From Desulfobulbus sp. (lineage in GTDB: Bacteria; Desulfobacterota; Desulfobulbia; Desulfobulbales; Desulfobulbaceae): a stretch of DNA of 6,007 bases. The notes beneath the pieces were generated by a model. That model was given only the letters and a program-made list of their open reading frames with translations. It searched no databases and was not told where the DNA came from. This document shows, in pieces, positions 1 to 5,346 of this stretch (position 1 is the stretch's first letter; every line of letters begins with the position of its first letter). The position numbers and the translations under genes are program-made. Location of the stretch: assembly GCA_028684915.1 (NCBI GenBank), contig JAQUEZ010000332.1, positions 1-6,007 on the forward strand. The letters are read 5' to 3'.

Positions 1-148
1 ATGAAGGAATATTGAGAATTGCAGGGAGAACTGCGTATTCGTGAATTTGGCGCTTTACTATCGCGAGAGCGGCTGGTAATTTTGTCTAATTTTCAAACAA
101 TGTAGTTTGAGTAATTTTCGGTTTAGCGCCAATAGAGGAGAATGGATC
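1..148. other. Upstream region without a recognisable gene
   Basis: All three forward frames close quickly here. The frame starting at base 1 reads MKEY and stops, and another gives a 13-codon open stretch ending at a TGA at 42-44. Either could be the last codons of a gene beginning left of the window, but nothing is recognisable. No convincing promoter was found: TTGTCT at 82-87 has no good -10 box at the right distance. The last bases carry the ribosome binding site of the next gene. Confidence 0.4.
134..140 (+). promoter_or_regulatory. Ribosome binding site deciding the start of the DUF4062 gene
   Basis: AGAGGAG sits 8 bases before the ATG at 149. This favours that start over the in-frame TTG at 107, which has no purine-rich sequence before it. 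The DUF4062 homology also begins right after the ATG. Confidence 0.75.
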
Positions 149-1663
149 ATGAGTACCATACGTATTTTTATCAGCAGTGTGCAAAAAGAATTTGCGGAGG
201 AACGAGCGGCACTTCGGGATTATCTCCGGGGTGATCCCCTTATGCGTCGCTTTTTTGAAACATTCCTTTTTGAAGAAGTGCCGGCGGCAGATCGACGGGC
301 TGATGCTCTGTATCTGAGTGAGGTGGAGCGCTGCGATTTGTATCTCGGATTGCTCGGCAACGAATACGGTCCCGAGGATGCAGATGGACTGTCGCCGACG
401 CACCGAGAATTTGAACTGGCGTCCCGATTGAACAAGCACCGACTGATATTCGTGAAAGGTACGAATGACAGTGAGCGACAGGCAAAAATTCTGGGCCTGA
501 TGCAACAAGTGGGGAACCAGCTCGTCCGCCGCCGATTTACCAGCACCTCCGAATTAATTTCCTGCGTTTATGCCGCACTGGTGCAATATCTGGAAAGCTG
601 CGAGTTGATCCGAACCGGTCCCTTTGATGCGGCTGCCTGCCGTAATGCGACAGTAGCCGATCTGGACGGGGCGAGAATGTCGCAATTTCTGAAATACGCC
701 CGTAAGGCCAGAGGCTTCCCTTTGGCGGAAGAAGCTGAACCAGTCGAACTTCTCGCTCATCTGAACCTGCTGCATGAGGGACAGCCAACTCACGCCGCAA
801 TCCTTCTCTTCGGCAAGCAGCCGCAACGGTTTTTGATTTCGTCCGAATTGAAATGCGCGCACTTTCACGGCATCGAAGTTGCCAAGCCTATCCCCTCATA
901 CCAGGTGTATAAAGGAACAGTCTTTGATCTGGTGGATCAGGCCGTGGATTTCGTGATGTCCAAAATCAATCTTTGGGTAGGTACCCGACAAGACGGACCG
1001 CAGGCTCCGGTGCTGTACGAAATTCCCCGAGATGTTGTGGCCGAGGCGATTGTCAATGCCGTAGCGCACCGCGATTATACAAGCAATGGCAGCGTACAAG
1101 TCATGCTTTTTGCAAATCGACTGGAAGTATGGAATCCGGGGACCTTGCCTGCATCGCTGACGCTGGAGAAACTGCGTTTGCCGCATGGCTCAGTTCCCAC
1201 TAATCCTCTGCTTGCGGAACCCATGTATTTAACCCGCTACATTGAACGCATGGGTACAGGAACGCGCGATATGATAAAAAAATGCAAGGCTGCAGGTTTG
1301 CCTGAGCCTGAGTTTTTGCTTTCTGATGGCTTCACGGTAATAATCAGACGCAATACCGGACAAGTCGCCGGACAAGTCGCCGGACAAGTCGCCGGACAGG
1401 TCGCCGGACAGGTAGATCCATGGGTTTTACGTGTACTGGCCGCCTGCGGGGAGCATCCTCTCAAGAGCAGTGCCATTCAGGAGGTCGCCGGGATCAAGCA
1501 CAGAGAAACTTTCCAGCGAAACTATTTGGACCGCTTGTTGGAGGAAAACTGGGTGGAAAGAACGATTCCCGAAAAACCCAGCAGTCGCCTGCAAAAATAT
1601 CGGATTACCGGAAAAGGGATGGCGTTGATGGCTAGCCTGAATGCGAGGGACGAGACTTCGTGA
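149..1663 (+). CDS. DUF4062 / GHKL-like ATP-binding / winged-helix protein
   Basis: This encodes 504 residues from the ATG at 149. Residues 3-20 (IRIFISSVQKEFAEER) are the typical opening of DUF4062, a small alpha/beta domain often found at the N-terminus of STAND-type signalling ATPases. DUF4062 runs to about residue 110. Residues 175-280 resemble the middle part of RecG-like/AlbA-associated transcriptional regulators (THAAILLFGKQP). Residues 292-385 form a GHKL-like ATP-binding domain (HATPase_c_4): N-box EAIVNAVAHRDY at 299-310, VWNPGTLP at 327-334 and MGTGTRDM at 368-375. Residues 404-422 are GQVA repeats acting as a linker. Residues 425-490 look like a winged helix (SSAIQEVAG, YLDRLLEENWVER). 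The family is usually annotated as an ATP-binding protein or putative regulator. A role in stress sensing, phage defence or regulation is inference, and the target is unknown. No membrane segment or signal peptide is visible. Confidence 0.9.
   Translation: MSTIRIFISSVQKEFAEERAALRDYLRGDPLMRRFFETFLFEEVPAADRRADALYLSEVERCDLYLGLLGNEYGPEDADGLSPTHREFELASRLNKHRLIFVKGTNDSERQAKILGLMQQVGNQLVRRRFTSTSELISCVYAALVQYLESCELIRTGPFDAAACRNATVADLDGARMSQFLKYARKARGFPLAEEAEPVELLAHLNLLHEGQPTHAAILLFGKQPQRFLISSELKCAHFHGIEVAKPIPSYQVYKGTVFDLVDQAVDFVMSKINLWVGTRQDGPQAPVLYEIPRDVVAEAIVNAVAHRDYTSNGSVQVMLFANRLEVWNPGTLPASLTLEKLRLPHGSVPTNPLLAEPMYLTRYIERMGTGTRDMIKKCKAAGLPEPEFLLSDGFTVIIRRNTGQVAGQVAGQVAGQVAGQVDPWVLRVLAACGEHPLKSSAIQEVAGIKHRETFQRNYLDRLLEENWVERTIPEKPSSRLQKYRITGKGMALMASLNARDETS
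1358..1414 (+). repeat. 12-bp in-frame tandem repeat encoding GQVA
   Basis: The unit GGACAAGTCGCC occurs three times without change (1358-1393). A copy with one silent change follows (GGACAGGTCGCC, 1394-1405), then a partial fifth copy (GGACAGGTA, 1406-1414). The unit is a multiple of three, so copy-number change would alter the linker length between the ATP-binding and winged-helix domains without breaking the frame. Similar short x-Q-V-x linkers are known in this class of ATP-binding regulators. Confidence 0.95.
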
Positions 1664-1698
1664 TTGTCGTCAGGCCCTGAAAAGCATTTAAGCATTGC

Positions 1699-1704
1699 AA
1701 GGAG
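1699..1704 (+). promoter_or_regulatory. Ribosome binding site for the GTG start at 1715
   Basis: AAGGAG lies 10 bases before a GTG codon. No ATG is available near the beginning of this frame, so this site supports GTG at 1715 as the true start. Confidence 0.7.
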
Positions 1705-1714
1705 TTGCTAATAA

Positions 1715-2941
1715 GTGGATGCTGTTTCGAAAAAAACTGACAAGCACAAGTGGACGTTTGCGAGCCGGTTTCGCGCAGGGACTTATAGCTGGAAGGCGAG
1801 CAATCTGGCGATACAAAGAATCAAGGAAGCGGTCAGCGAAATTAAGCTGGTCAATCGACAGAACCGACCGTTGGCTGCGGAAGGCGCGGTTCTGTTTATT
1901 GAAAAACTGGTCCCGTCGATCGCTGAAATCGACAGTTCATCCGGTACGCTGGGAACGGCTGTGCGTAATGCGCTCGGGGAGCTGGTTGGCGTGATCGCCG
2001 AGGCCGAAGCGGATAGGAAGACAAGGGAAGTTTGGTTGCAACGACTCTGGCAAGCGGTGCAAGACGATGGATACAGCTATATTGAAAGTCTTGCCGTTTA
2101 CTGGGGTGAACTGTGCGTTGAAAAAGAAACAGCAGCCCATTGGGCGGATGAATTCATCGACACAGTGAAACACTCCCTCCAATTTGGCGGATATTTTGCC
2201 GGTTCCCCGGCTTGCTTCTCCTGCCTGCTCGCAGCCGGACGCAATGAAGAGCTGTTAGAATTGCTAAAAAGGGCTCCATATATTTGGTGGCATTATCGTC
2301 GTTTCGGCGTGCAGGCGCTGTTGCAGCTTGGTGACAAGGCGGCTGCGCTGAGCTACGCCAAAGAGTCGTGTGGGTTGAATGATAGCAGTTCGGACATGGA
2401 AGAGGTATGTCAAGACATTCTGATTTCGTCGGGCCTGTGGGAGGAGGCCTACCGGGACTATGGTCTGCCGCAGCTGATCACTAGACCGGGATTGGCAACA
2501 TTTCGGAAGGTGGCCAAAAAATATCCGGGAAAAGAAAAACAGGAAATATTGCGGGACGCCATTGAAAACACGATCAGTGAACAGGGAAAATGGTTTGCCA
2601 CAGCCAAACAGCTGGGGCTGCTGGAGTTGGCGGCGGAACTTGCCCGCCATTCGCCAGTCGAGCCAAAAACGTTGAACCGGGCATCGATCGACTTTCTTGA
2701 GACGAATCCGGAGTTTGCACTGGTGGTGTCGTTGGCTTCACTGAATTGGCTTTCTCAGGGCTGCGGCTACGACATCACAGCAGTTGATGTGCATGCCGCG
2801 TATTCGACGGCCATGAAAGCAGCACGCAAACTGGGAAGAACGATGGAAGCAGAGGAGACGATAATCCGCATCATTGAGAAGAATAAGTCACAGCAACATT
2901 TCGCGACGGCCACTCTGGACCGGTTGGTCCGCCGAGGGTGA
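1715..2941 (+). CDS. Uncharacterised all-helical protein with TPR-like segments
   Basis: This encodes 408 residues from a GTG start. It begins 51 bases after the preceding stop with no terminator visible between, so co-transcription with the DUF4062 gene is likely. The protein is soluble and mostly helical. Residues 13-110 (ASRFRAGTYSWKAS, then AAEGAVLFIEKLVPSIAEID) and 112-147 (WQAVQDDGYSYIESLAVYWGEL) look like conserved blocks of a family of bacterial hypothetical proteins, perhaps the one labelled DUF6880. That name is from memory and unsure. Residues 174-218 (AGRNEELLELL, then ALLQLGDKAAALSYAKES) and 231-250 have the spacing of TPR-like helical hairpins, which suggests a protein-interaction scaffold. 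No catalytic motif was found. The C-terminus (TLDRLVRRG) seems complete. Function unknown; the DUF4062 neighbour hints at a shared role, but this is weak evidence. Confidence 0.85.
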   Translation: MDAVSKKTDKHKWTFASRFRAGTYSWKASNLAIQRIKEAVSEIKLVNRQNRPLAAEGAVLFIEKLVPSIAEIDSSSGTLGTAVRNALGELVGVIAEAEADRKTREVWLQRLWQAVQDDGYSYIESLAVYWGELCVEKETAAHWADEFIDTVKHSLQFGGYFAGSPACFSCLLAAGRNEELLELLKRAPYIWWHYRRFGVQALLQLGDKAAALSYAKESCGLNDSSSDMEEVCQDILISSGLWEEAYRDYGLPQLITRPGLATFRKVAKKYPGKEKQEILRDAIENTISEQGKWFATAKQLGLLELAAELARHSPVEPKTLNRASIDFLETNPEFALVVSLASLNWLSQGCGYDITAVDVHAAYSTAMKAARKLGRTMEAEETIIRIIEKNKSQQHFATATLDRLVRRG

Positions 2942-3192
2942 GTGAAAGGGAAAACGAAAAATCATCTGCATGAAGTGAGACTTGCTTGTCGGTTTTAGAA
3001 GGCAGGCTGTCGGAAAGAGTTTGTGACCCGGAAGGTGGCGGATGCAGACGAGTTGAAGCACCTCCGAGTTAATGCTGGCGTCCGCAAATTAAGCAAGGCT
3101 CGGGTAGCTCTATGATGAGTTGACGGGTCTTTTTCCCATTTACAGCCCCATTCAAATCCGCAGCGATCAATACACCAAAAGCAATAAAATAT
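2942..3192. other. Long intergenic gap; possible element boundary
   Basis: Together with the promoter and leader up to 3263, this makes a gap of 322 bases between genes. From 2999 to 3112 the frame that also follows the previous stop stays open for 38 codons (FVTRKVADADELKHLRV is protein-like), but it has no start or ribosome binding site and is bounded by TAG at 2996-2998 and TGA at about 3113. It may be a gene remnant or chance. An imperfect stem can form between 3038-3047 and 3075-3085. From about 3120 the base composition turns AT-rich, in line with a junction between older flanking DNA and the mobile module. No terminator with a proper T-tract was found. Confidence 0.4.
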
Positions 3193-3221
3193 TTGCAAAC
3201 ACAATATGAACATATTATAAT
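3193..3221 (+). promoter_or_regulatory. Strong sigma-A-type promoter for the MerR-like gene
   Basis: The -35 box TTGCAA (3193-3198) and a perfect -10 box TATAAT (3216-3221) are separated by 17 bases. Transcription would begin near 3228, giving a leader of about 36 bases before the TTG start at 3264. It may drive the whole downstream set of genes. Confidence 0.8.
3203..3216. promoter_or_regulatory. Inverted repeat in the promoter spacer (candidate operator)
   Basis: AATATG and CATATT are exact reverse complements separated by AA. The dyad fills the spacer between the -35 and -10 boxes, where MerR-family regulators classically bind. The next gene encodes a MerR-like helix-turn-helix protein, so autoregulation is a reasonable inference. 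The dyad is AT-rich and short, so chance cannot be excluded. Confidence 0.5.
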
Positions 3222-3249
3222 AAGAAACAGAAATTGATATTTCCGTTTG

Positions 3250-3258
3250 AAAGGGTGG
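3250..3258 (+). promoter_or_regulatory. Ribosome binding site for the TTG start at 3264
   Basis: AAAGGGTGG is followed after 5 bases by TTG. It lies inside the possible longer frame beginning at TTG 3234, and so argues for the shorter start. Confidence 0.55.
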
Positions 3259-3263
3259 CAGCT

Positions 3264-3749
3264 TTGAACCCGAAAGAAATAATCGCCCAACTATCCCTAT
3301 TAAGGGTTCCAATGACAGAAAGAACTCTTTACAATTATTCAACATGGAAATTGATACCGGAACCTAAGAGGGGTTCGGGCCGTTCAGGTAAGTGGGTTGA
3401 TTATCCGCAGGAAGCAATGGGTGAGGCCTACGCTGCATGGAAATTGCTGCATGGCGATTACTGGGGGGAAGGCAACTATGTGAAAATTGGATTGAAACCT
3501 GCCAATATAGCGCCGGAAACGGTTGCGGCCACTCGAAAGCTGGTTTTTGAAATTAAAAATCAAGACTGGTCCAAATTCAAACGAAAACCCGTTGGGATTG
3601 AGGAAAGCGTAAAATTCATTTTGTCGTTGGATAATATTTTTGATGACGCGGCCGTTATTCTTTTGTTGGGGTATATGAATCTTTGGAAATTATTCGAACA
3701 TGAGGCTCGGAGTCGGGTTCGCGAAATACTGGATGATCCTGAATATTAA
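3264..3749 (+). CDS. MerR-like helix-turn-helix regulator of a mobile element
   Basis: This encodes 161 residues from TTG at 3264, chosen because of the site at 3250-3258. An upstream in-frame TTG at 3234 has no such site and would add ten residues. Residues 2-60 form a MerR-type winged helix-turn-helix: a first helix NPKEIIAQLSLL, the segment MTERTLYNYSTWKLIPEP (17-34), a basic glycine-rich wing (KRGSGRSGKWVDYP, 35-48) and a following helix EAMGEAYAAWKLLHG. The rest (70-161) is a helical domain without a recognised ligand site; cysteines for metal binding are absent. Proteins of this kind occur beside excisionase-like and primase genes in Bacillota elements. The likely role is transcriptional control of the element, perhaps through the dyad in its own promoter. 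This is inference. Confidence 0.8.
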   Translation: MNPKEIIAQLSLLRVPMTERTLYNYSTWKLIPEPKRGSGRSGKWVDYPQEAMGEAYAAWKLLHGDYWGEGNYVKIGLKPANIAPETVAATRKLVFEIKNQDWSKFKRKPVGIEESVKFILSLDNIFDDAAVILLLGYMNLWKLFEHEARSRVREILDDPEY

Positions 3750-3769
3750 CCGGATTAACGTCCGGTTAA
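3746..3769. repeat. Perfect inverted repeat over the stop codon of the MerR-like gene
   Basis: Arms TTAACCGGA (3746-3754) and TCCGGTTAA (3761-3769) pair perfectly over a 6-base loop. What follows on the + strand is A-rich rather than T-rich, so it does not read as an intrinsic terminator. A protein-binding site or mRNA-stabilising stem is more likely. It shares the TTAAC core with the next hairpin. Confidence 0.6.
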
Positions 3770-3778
3770 AAAATAAAA

Positions 3779-3812
3779 TTTAACGGAAACAGAATTAATC
3801 ATTTCTGTTAAA
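3779..3812 (+). promoter_or_regulatory. Hairpin abutting the excisionase-like gene's ribosome binding site
   Basis: TTTAACGGAAA (3779-3789) and TTTCTGTTAAA (3802-3812) can form an 11-pair stem in RNA with one G-U pair and a 12-base loop. The 3' arm overlaps the first bases of the ribosome binding site at 3811-3819, so folding could modulate translation. As DNA, the same motifs could bind a regulator. Confidence 0.45.
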
Positions 3813-3819
3813 AGGAGGT
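3811..3819 (+). promoter_or_regulatory. Near-consensus ribosome binding site for the GTG start at 3826
   Basis: AAAGGAGGT lies 6 bases before GTG. It is one of the strongest Shine-Dalgarno sequences in the window and fixes the start of the 62-residue protein. Confidence 0.85.
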
Positions 3820-3825
3820 AATAGA

Positions 3826-4014
3826 GTGATCGAAACAAAATTGCTCACAATCAAAGAGGCGCTCAAGATTGTTCCTTTGTCCAGAAGCGGCATGTGGCAG
3901 GCGATCAAGCGCGGGGAGGTGCCCAGCGTGCGTGTCGGAGGACGCGTATTCATACCGGCATACTGGGTAAACAAGATAACTGATCCCAATAGTGACAAGA
4001 TAAGCGGCCAATAA
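3826..4014 (+). CDS. Excisionase-like helix-turn-helix protein (HTH_17 / Xis-like)
   Basis: This encodes 62 residues from GTG. The sequence follows the standard MerR-like excisionase pattern: LLTIKEALKIVPLSRSGMWQ (6-25) as the first two helices, AIKRGEVPSVRVGGRVFIP (26-44) as the wing with the usual G-x-x-P-S-x-R-V-G motif, and AYWVNKI as the closing helix. Length fits small Xis/AlpA-type proteins. Such proteins bend DNA at attachment sites to favour excision, or act as activators in phage satellites and integrative elements. No integrase is in the window, so which of the two roles applies cannot be told. It sits between a regulator and a primase, an order typical of element control regions. 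The hairpin before it suggests added regulation. Confidence 0.88.
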   Translation: MIETKLLTIKEALKIVPLSRSGMWQAIKRGEVPSVRVGGRVFIPAYWVNKITDPNSDKISGQ

Positions 4015-4059
4015 CAAAGAAAGAACCCGTTGATGTTGCAGGAGCATTACCGACGGAGC

Positions 4060-4066
4060 AGGAGGT
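4060..4066 (+). promoter_or_regulatory. Ribosome binding site for the 57-residue ORF
   Basis: AGGAGGT, 5 bases before ATG at 4072. This is the main reason to accept the short ORF that follows. Confidence 0.7.
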
Positions 4067-4071
4067 GAGGT

Positions 4072-4245
4072 ATGTCCAGAGACCGAAAAAAGAACCGGAC
4101 AAAGGTGTGGATCGAAAAAGCGCTTGAGTGGAAAAACGTCTACGATGTAAAAGACCCAGTACCAAGGCTTGCGGTGGAGGACATTATTACGGAACAAAAG
4201 CAGAATATCAGTCTGGGCCGATATTGGCCGGCGAGTGATCCCTAG
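4072..4245 (+). CDS. Small basic conserved-looking protein of unknown function
   Basis: This encodes 57 residues from ATG, ending at TAG 4243-4245, with a strong ribosome binding site. It starts 57 bases after the excisionase-like gene, probably in the same operon. The N-terminus is strongly basic (SRDRKKNRTK), followed by an aromatic-rich segment (WIEKALEWKNVYDVKDPVP) and a helix-prone stretch (RLAVEDIITEQKQ). There is no membrane segment and no metal-binding motif. I do not recognise a family. Small basic proteins between xis-like and primase genes are common in elements and may bind nucleic acid or the replication protein, but this is inference. A hairpin begins directly after the stop. 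Confidence 0.65.
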   Translation: MSRDRKKNRTKVWIEKALEWKNVYDVKDPVPRLAVEDIITEQKQNISLGRYWPASDP

Positions 4246-4267
4246 GGCGGCGCGTAAATGCGTCGCC
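4246..4267 (+). terminator. Hairpin after the small ORF (weak terminator or attenuator)
   Basis: GGCGGCGC (4246-4253) and GCGTCGCC (4260-4267) form an 8-pair GC-rich stem with one G-U pair and a 6-base loop, starting at the base after TAG. The following TTCTCTATT is only partly T-rich, so termination would be partial. It could set a lower level of primase expression. Confidence 0.4.
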
Positions 4268-4330
4268 TTCTCTATTACCAAAAGAAAAAGTCCCGCTGCC
4301 ATGCGGGGCCAGCAATGGGGTGCATAAAAG

Positions 4331-4831
4331 TTGCTTACACAAAACATATCCTTTGAGAACATACCGCAGGAATTGAAAGACCGACCCCAGTGGGTTTTGT
4401 GGGGACCGCGCAAAAACAGCAAAGGAATGATGGTGGACAAAACACCGGTAAACCTAAAGACAGGCTGCAATGCAGATCCTACAGACCCTAACACCTGGGG
4501 GATATATACGGAAGCAGCGGAAGCCATGACAAAAATCAATAACATTTCTGGCATAGGCTTTGTATTTGCTGCGACCGACGCCTACTGCGGAATTGACCTG
4601 GACAAATGCAGAAACCCGCAAACGGGTGAAATAGAACCTTGGGCGCTCAACATTGTGAATCAGTTTAATTCCTATACGGAAATTAGCCCGAGTGGGAGTG
4701 GGCTGCATATCATTATCAAGGGCAAGAAGCCAGGTCCAAAGTGCAAAAAGCGCGGTGGCCGTATTGAAATGTATGACTGCGCCCACTATTTCACCATCAC
4801 CGGAAACCTGTTGCCGGAGGAGAGTACATGA
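4331..4831 (+). CDS. AEP-type primase-polymerase domain protein (N-terminal part of a P4-family primase)
   Basis: This encodes 166 residues from TTG at 4331, the first possible start after an in-frame TAA at 4325-4327. The preceding ribosome binding site is weak (GGGG at 4317-4320). The protein is a bifunctional primase/polymerase domain of the archaeo-eukaryotic primase superfamily. Residues 19-24 (PQWVLW) and KTPVNLKTG (37-45) are typical of its N-terminus. Motif I is GIDLDKC with metal-binding D89 and D91, motif II is SPSGSGLH (119-126) with H126, and motif III lies around RIEMYD (144-149) followed by FTITG. It would make primers or copy DNA for element replication. In most relatives this domain continues into a helical bundle and a helicase. 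Here it stops with an ATGA overlap into the next frame. Confidence 0.85.
   Translation: MLTQNISFENIPQELKDRPQWVLWGPRKNSKGMMVDKTPVNLKTGCNADPTDPNTWGIYTEAAEAMTKINNISGIGFVFAATDAYCGIDLDKCRNPQTGEIEPWALNIVNQFNSYTEISPSGSGLHIIIKGKKPGPKCKKRGGRIEMYDCAHYFTITGNLLPEEST
4816..4831 (+). promoter_or_regulatory. Shine-Dalgarno plus ATGA stop/start overlap
   Basis: GGAGG (4816-4820) lies 7 bases before ATG 4828-4830, which overlaps the TGA (4829-4831) of the PrimPol frame. This arrangement supports termination-reinitiation coupling between the two parts. No slippery heptamer is visible, so programmed -1 frameshifting is less likely. Confidence 0.6.
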
Positions 4832-5346
4832 AAGAGATTGCAAGCCGGCAGGATGTACTGAATATATTCTACGCTAAAATCTTCGCTGCTGATCCTCCTC
4901 AGCCGCCACTGACGCAAGACGAATGGACGGTGAATGGTGGCAAAAATATTCTGACGGACGATGAAATCGTAAGTAGAGCACGGGGGGCCAAACGCAACAG
5001 TTTTTTATTTATGGATTTATGGGCAGGTCGCTGGCAGGATTATCCGGACCGATACACTTCCCAATCTGAAGCGGATTCTGCTCTTTGCATGATTCTCGCT
5101 TTCTGGACGCAGGATTCTGAGCAGATAGACAGATTGTTTCGGCAATCGGAACTATACCGGCCCAAGTGGGACGAACAGCACGGAGAACAGACTTACGGAG
5201 CCATGACCATTGCTAGGGCGCAGGAAAAACAAACGACGCATTATGATCCTGAATATAGTCAGGCAAAGCATTTGACGGACCTAGGCAATGCATCGCGCTT
5301 CGCCCGAAGGTTCCAAGGCCGGGTGCTGCACTGTCCACAACTTTAA
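4828..5346 (+). CDS. Helical-bundle and start of D5_N region of the split primase-helicase
   Basis: This encodes 172 residues from ATG 4828 to TAA 5344-5346. Residues 1-20 (KEIASRQDVLNIFYAKIF) match the linker that follows the primase domain in intact relatives. Residues 43-135 are the helical-bundle domain known from NrS-1-like PrimPols (DDEIVSRARGAK, SQSEADSALCMILAFWT, IDRLFRQSELYRPKWDEQ, TYGAMTIARA). Residues 148-172 (HLTDLGNASRFARRFQGRV) are the first part of the D5_N domain. The same frame continues with good homology immediately after the stop (SWFVYSGGCWRRDE), so the TAA looks like a nonsense change in a longer gene rather than a natural end. As a product alone it would lack the helicase. 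Sequencing error is an alternative. Confidence 0.75.
   Translation: MKEIASRQDVLNIFYAKIFAADPPQPPLTQDEWTVNGGKNILTDDEIVSRARGAKRNSFLFMDLWAGRWQDYPDRYTSQSEADSALCMILAFWTQDSEQIDRLFRQSELYRPKWDEQHGEQTYGAMTIARAQEKQTTHYDPEYSQAKHLTDLGNASRFARRFQGRVLHCPQL

Noticed and set aside
107..148. TTG at 107 as start of the DUF4062 gene.
   Set aside because: No ribosome binding site; the ATG at 149 has AGAGGAG at proper distance and the domain begins there.
86..546. Overlapping - strand open frames opposite the DUF4062 domain.
   Set aside because: The forward frame has clear domain homology; the reverse translations look random and have no start signals.
1358..1414. CRISPR-like array.
   Set aside because: The repeats are 12 bases, directly abutting, without spacers, and in frame inside a protein gene.
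1237..1476. A - strand frame with CPAT repeats.
   Set aside because: The repeats are just the reverse reading of the GQVA-coding array.
3208..3219. Possible LexA/SOS box (GAAC followed by AT-rich bases) in the MerR-like promoter.
   Set aside because: The Gram-positive box needs GAAC-N4-GTTC; the second half is absent.
3234..3263. TTG at 3234 as start of the MerR-like gene.
   Set aside because: Too close to the predicted transcript start near 3228 to have a ribosome binding site; the TTG at 3264 follows AAAGGGTGG.
3746..3780. Intrinsic terminator after the MerR-like gene.
   Set aside because: The stem is good, but it is followed by an A-tract on the + strand and no T-tract on the - strand.
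4301..4327. An eight-codon leader peptide (MRGQQWGA) before the primase.
   Set aside because: No ribosome binding site, and no codon run that would suggest attenuation by translation.
3808..4554. A 248-codon open frame on the - strand across the excisionase-like gene, the small ORF and the primase start.
   Set aside because: It lies opposite three supported forward genes, has only a weak ribosome binding site, and its translation shows no recognisable domain. It is best explained as a shadow.
5344..5346. Reassigned or programmed read-through stop codon.
   Set aside because: The other genes use TAA, TAG and TGA as ordinary ends and no recoding signal is visible; mutation or sequence error is simpler.
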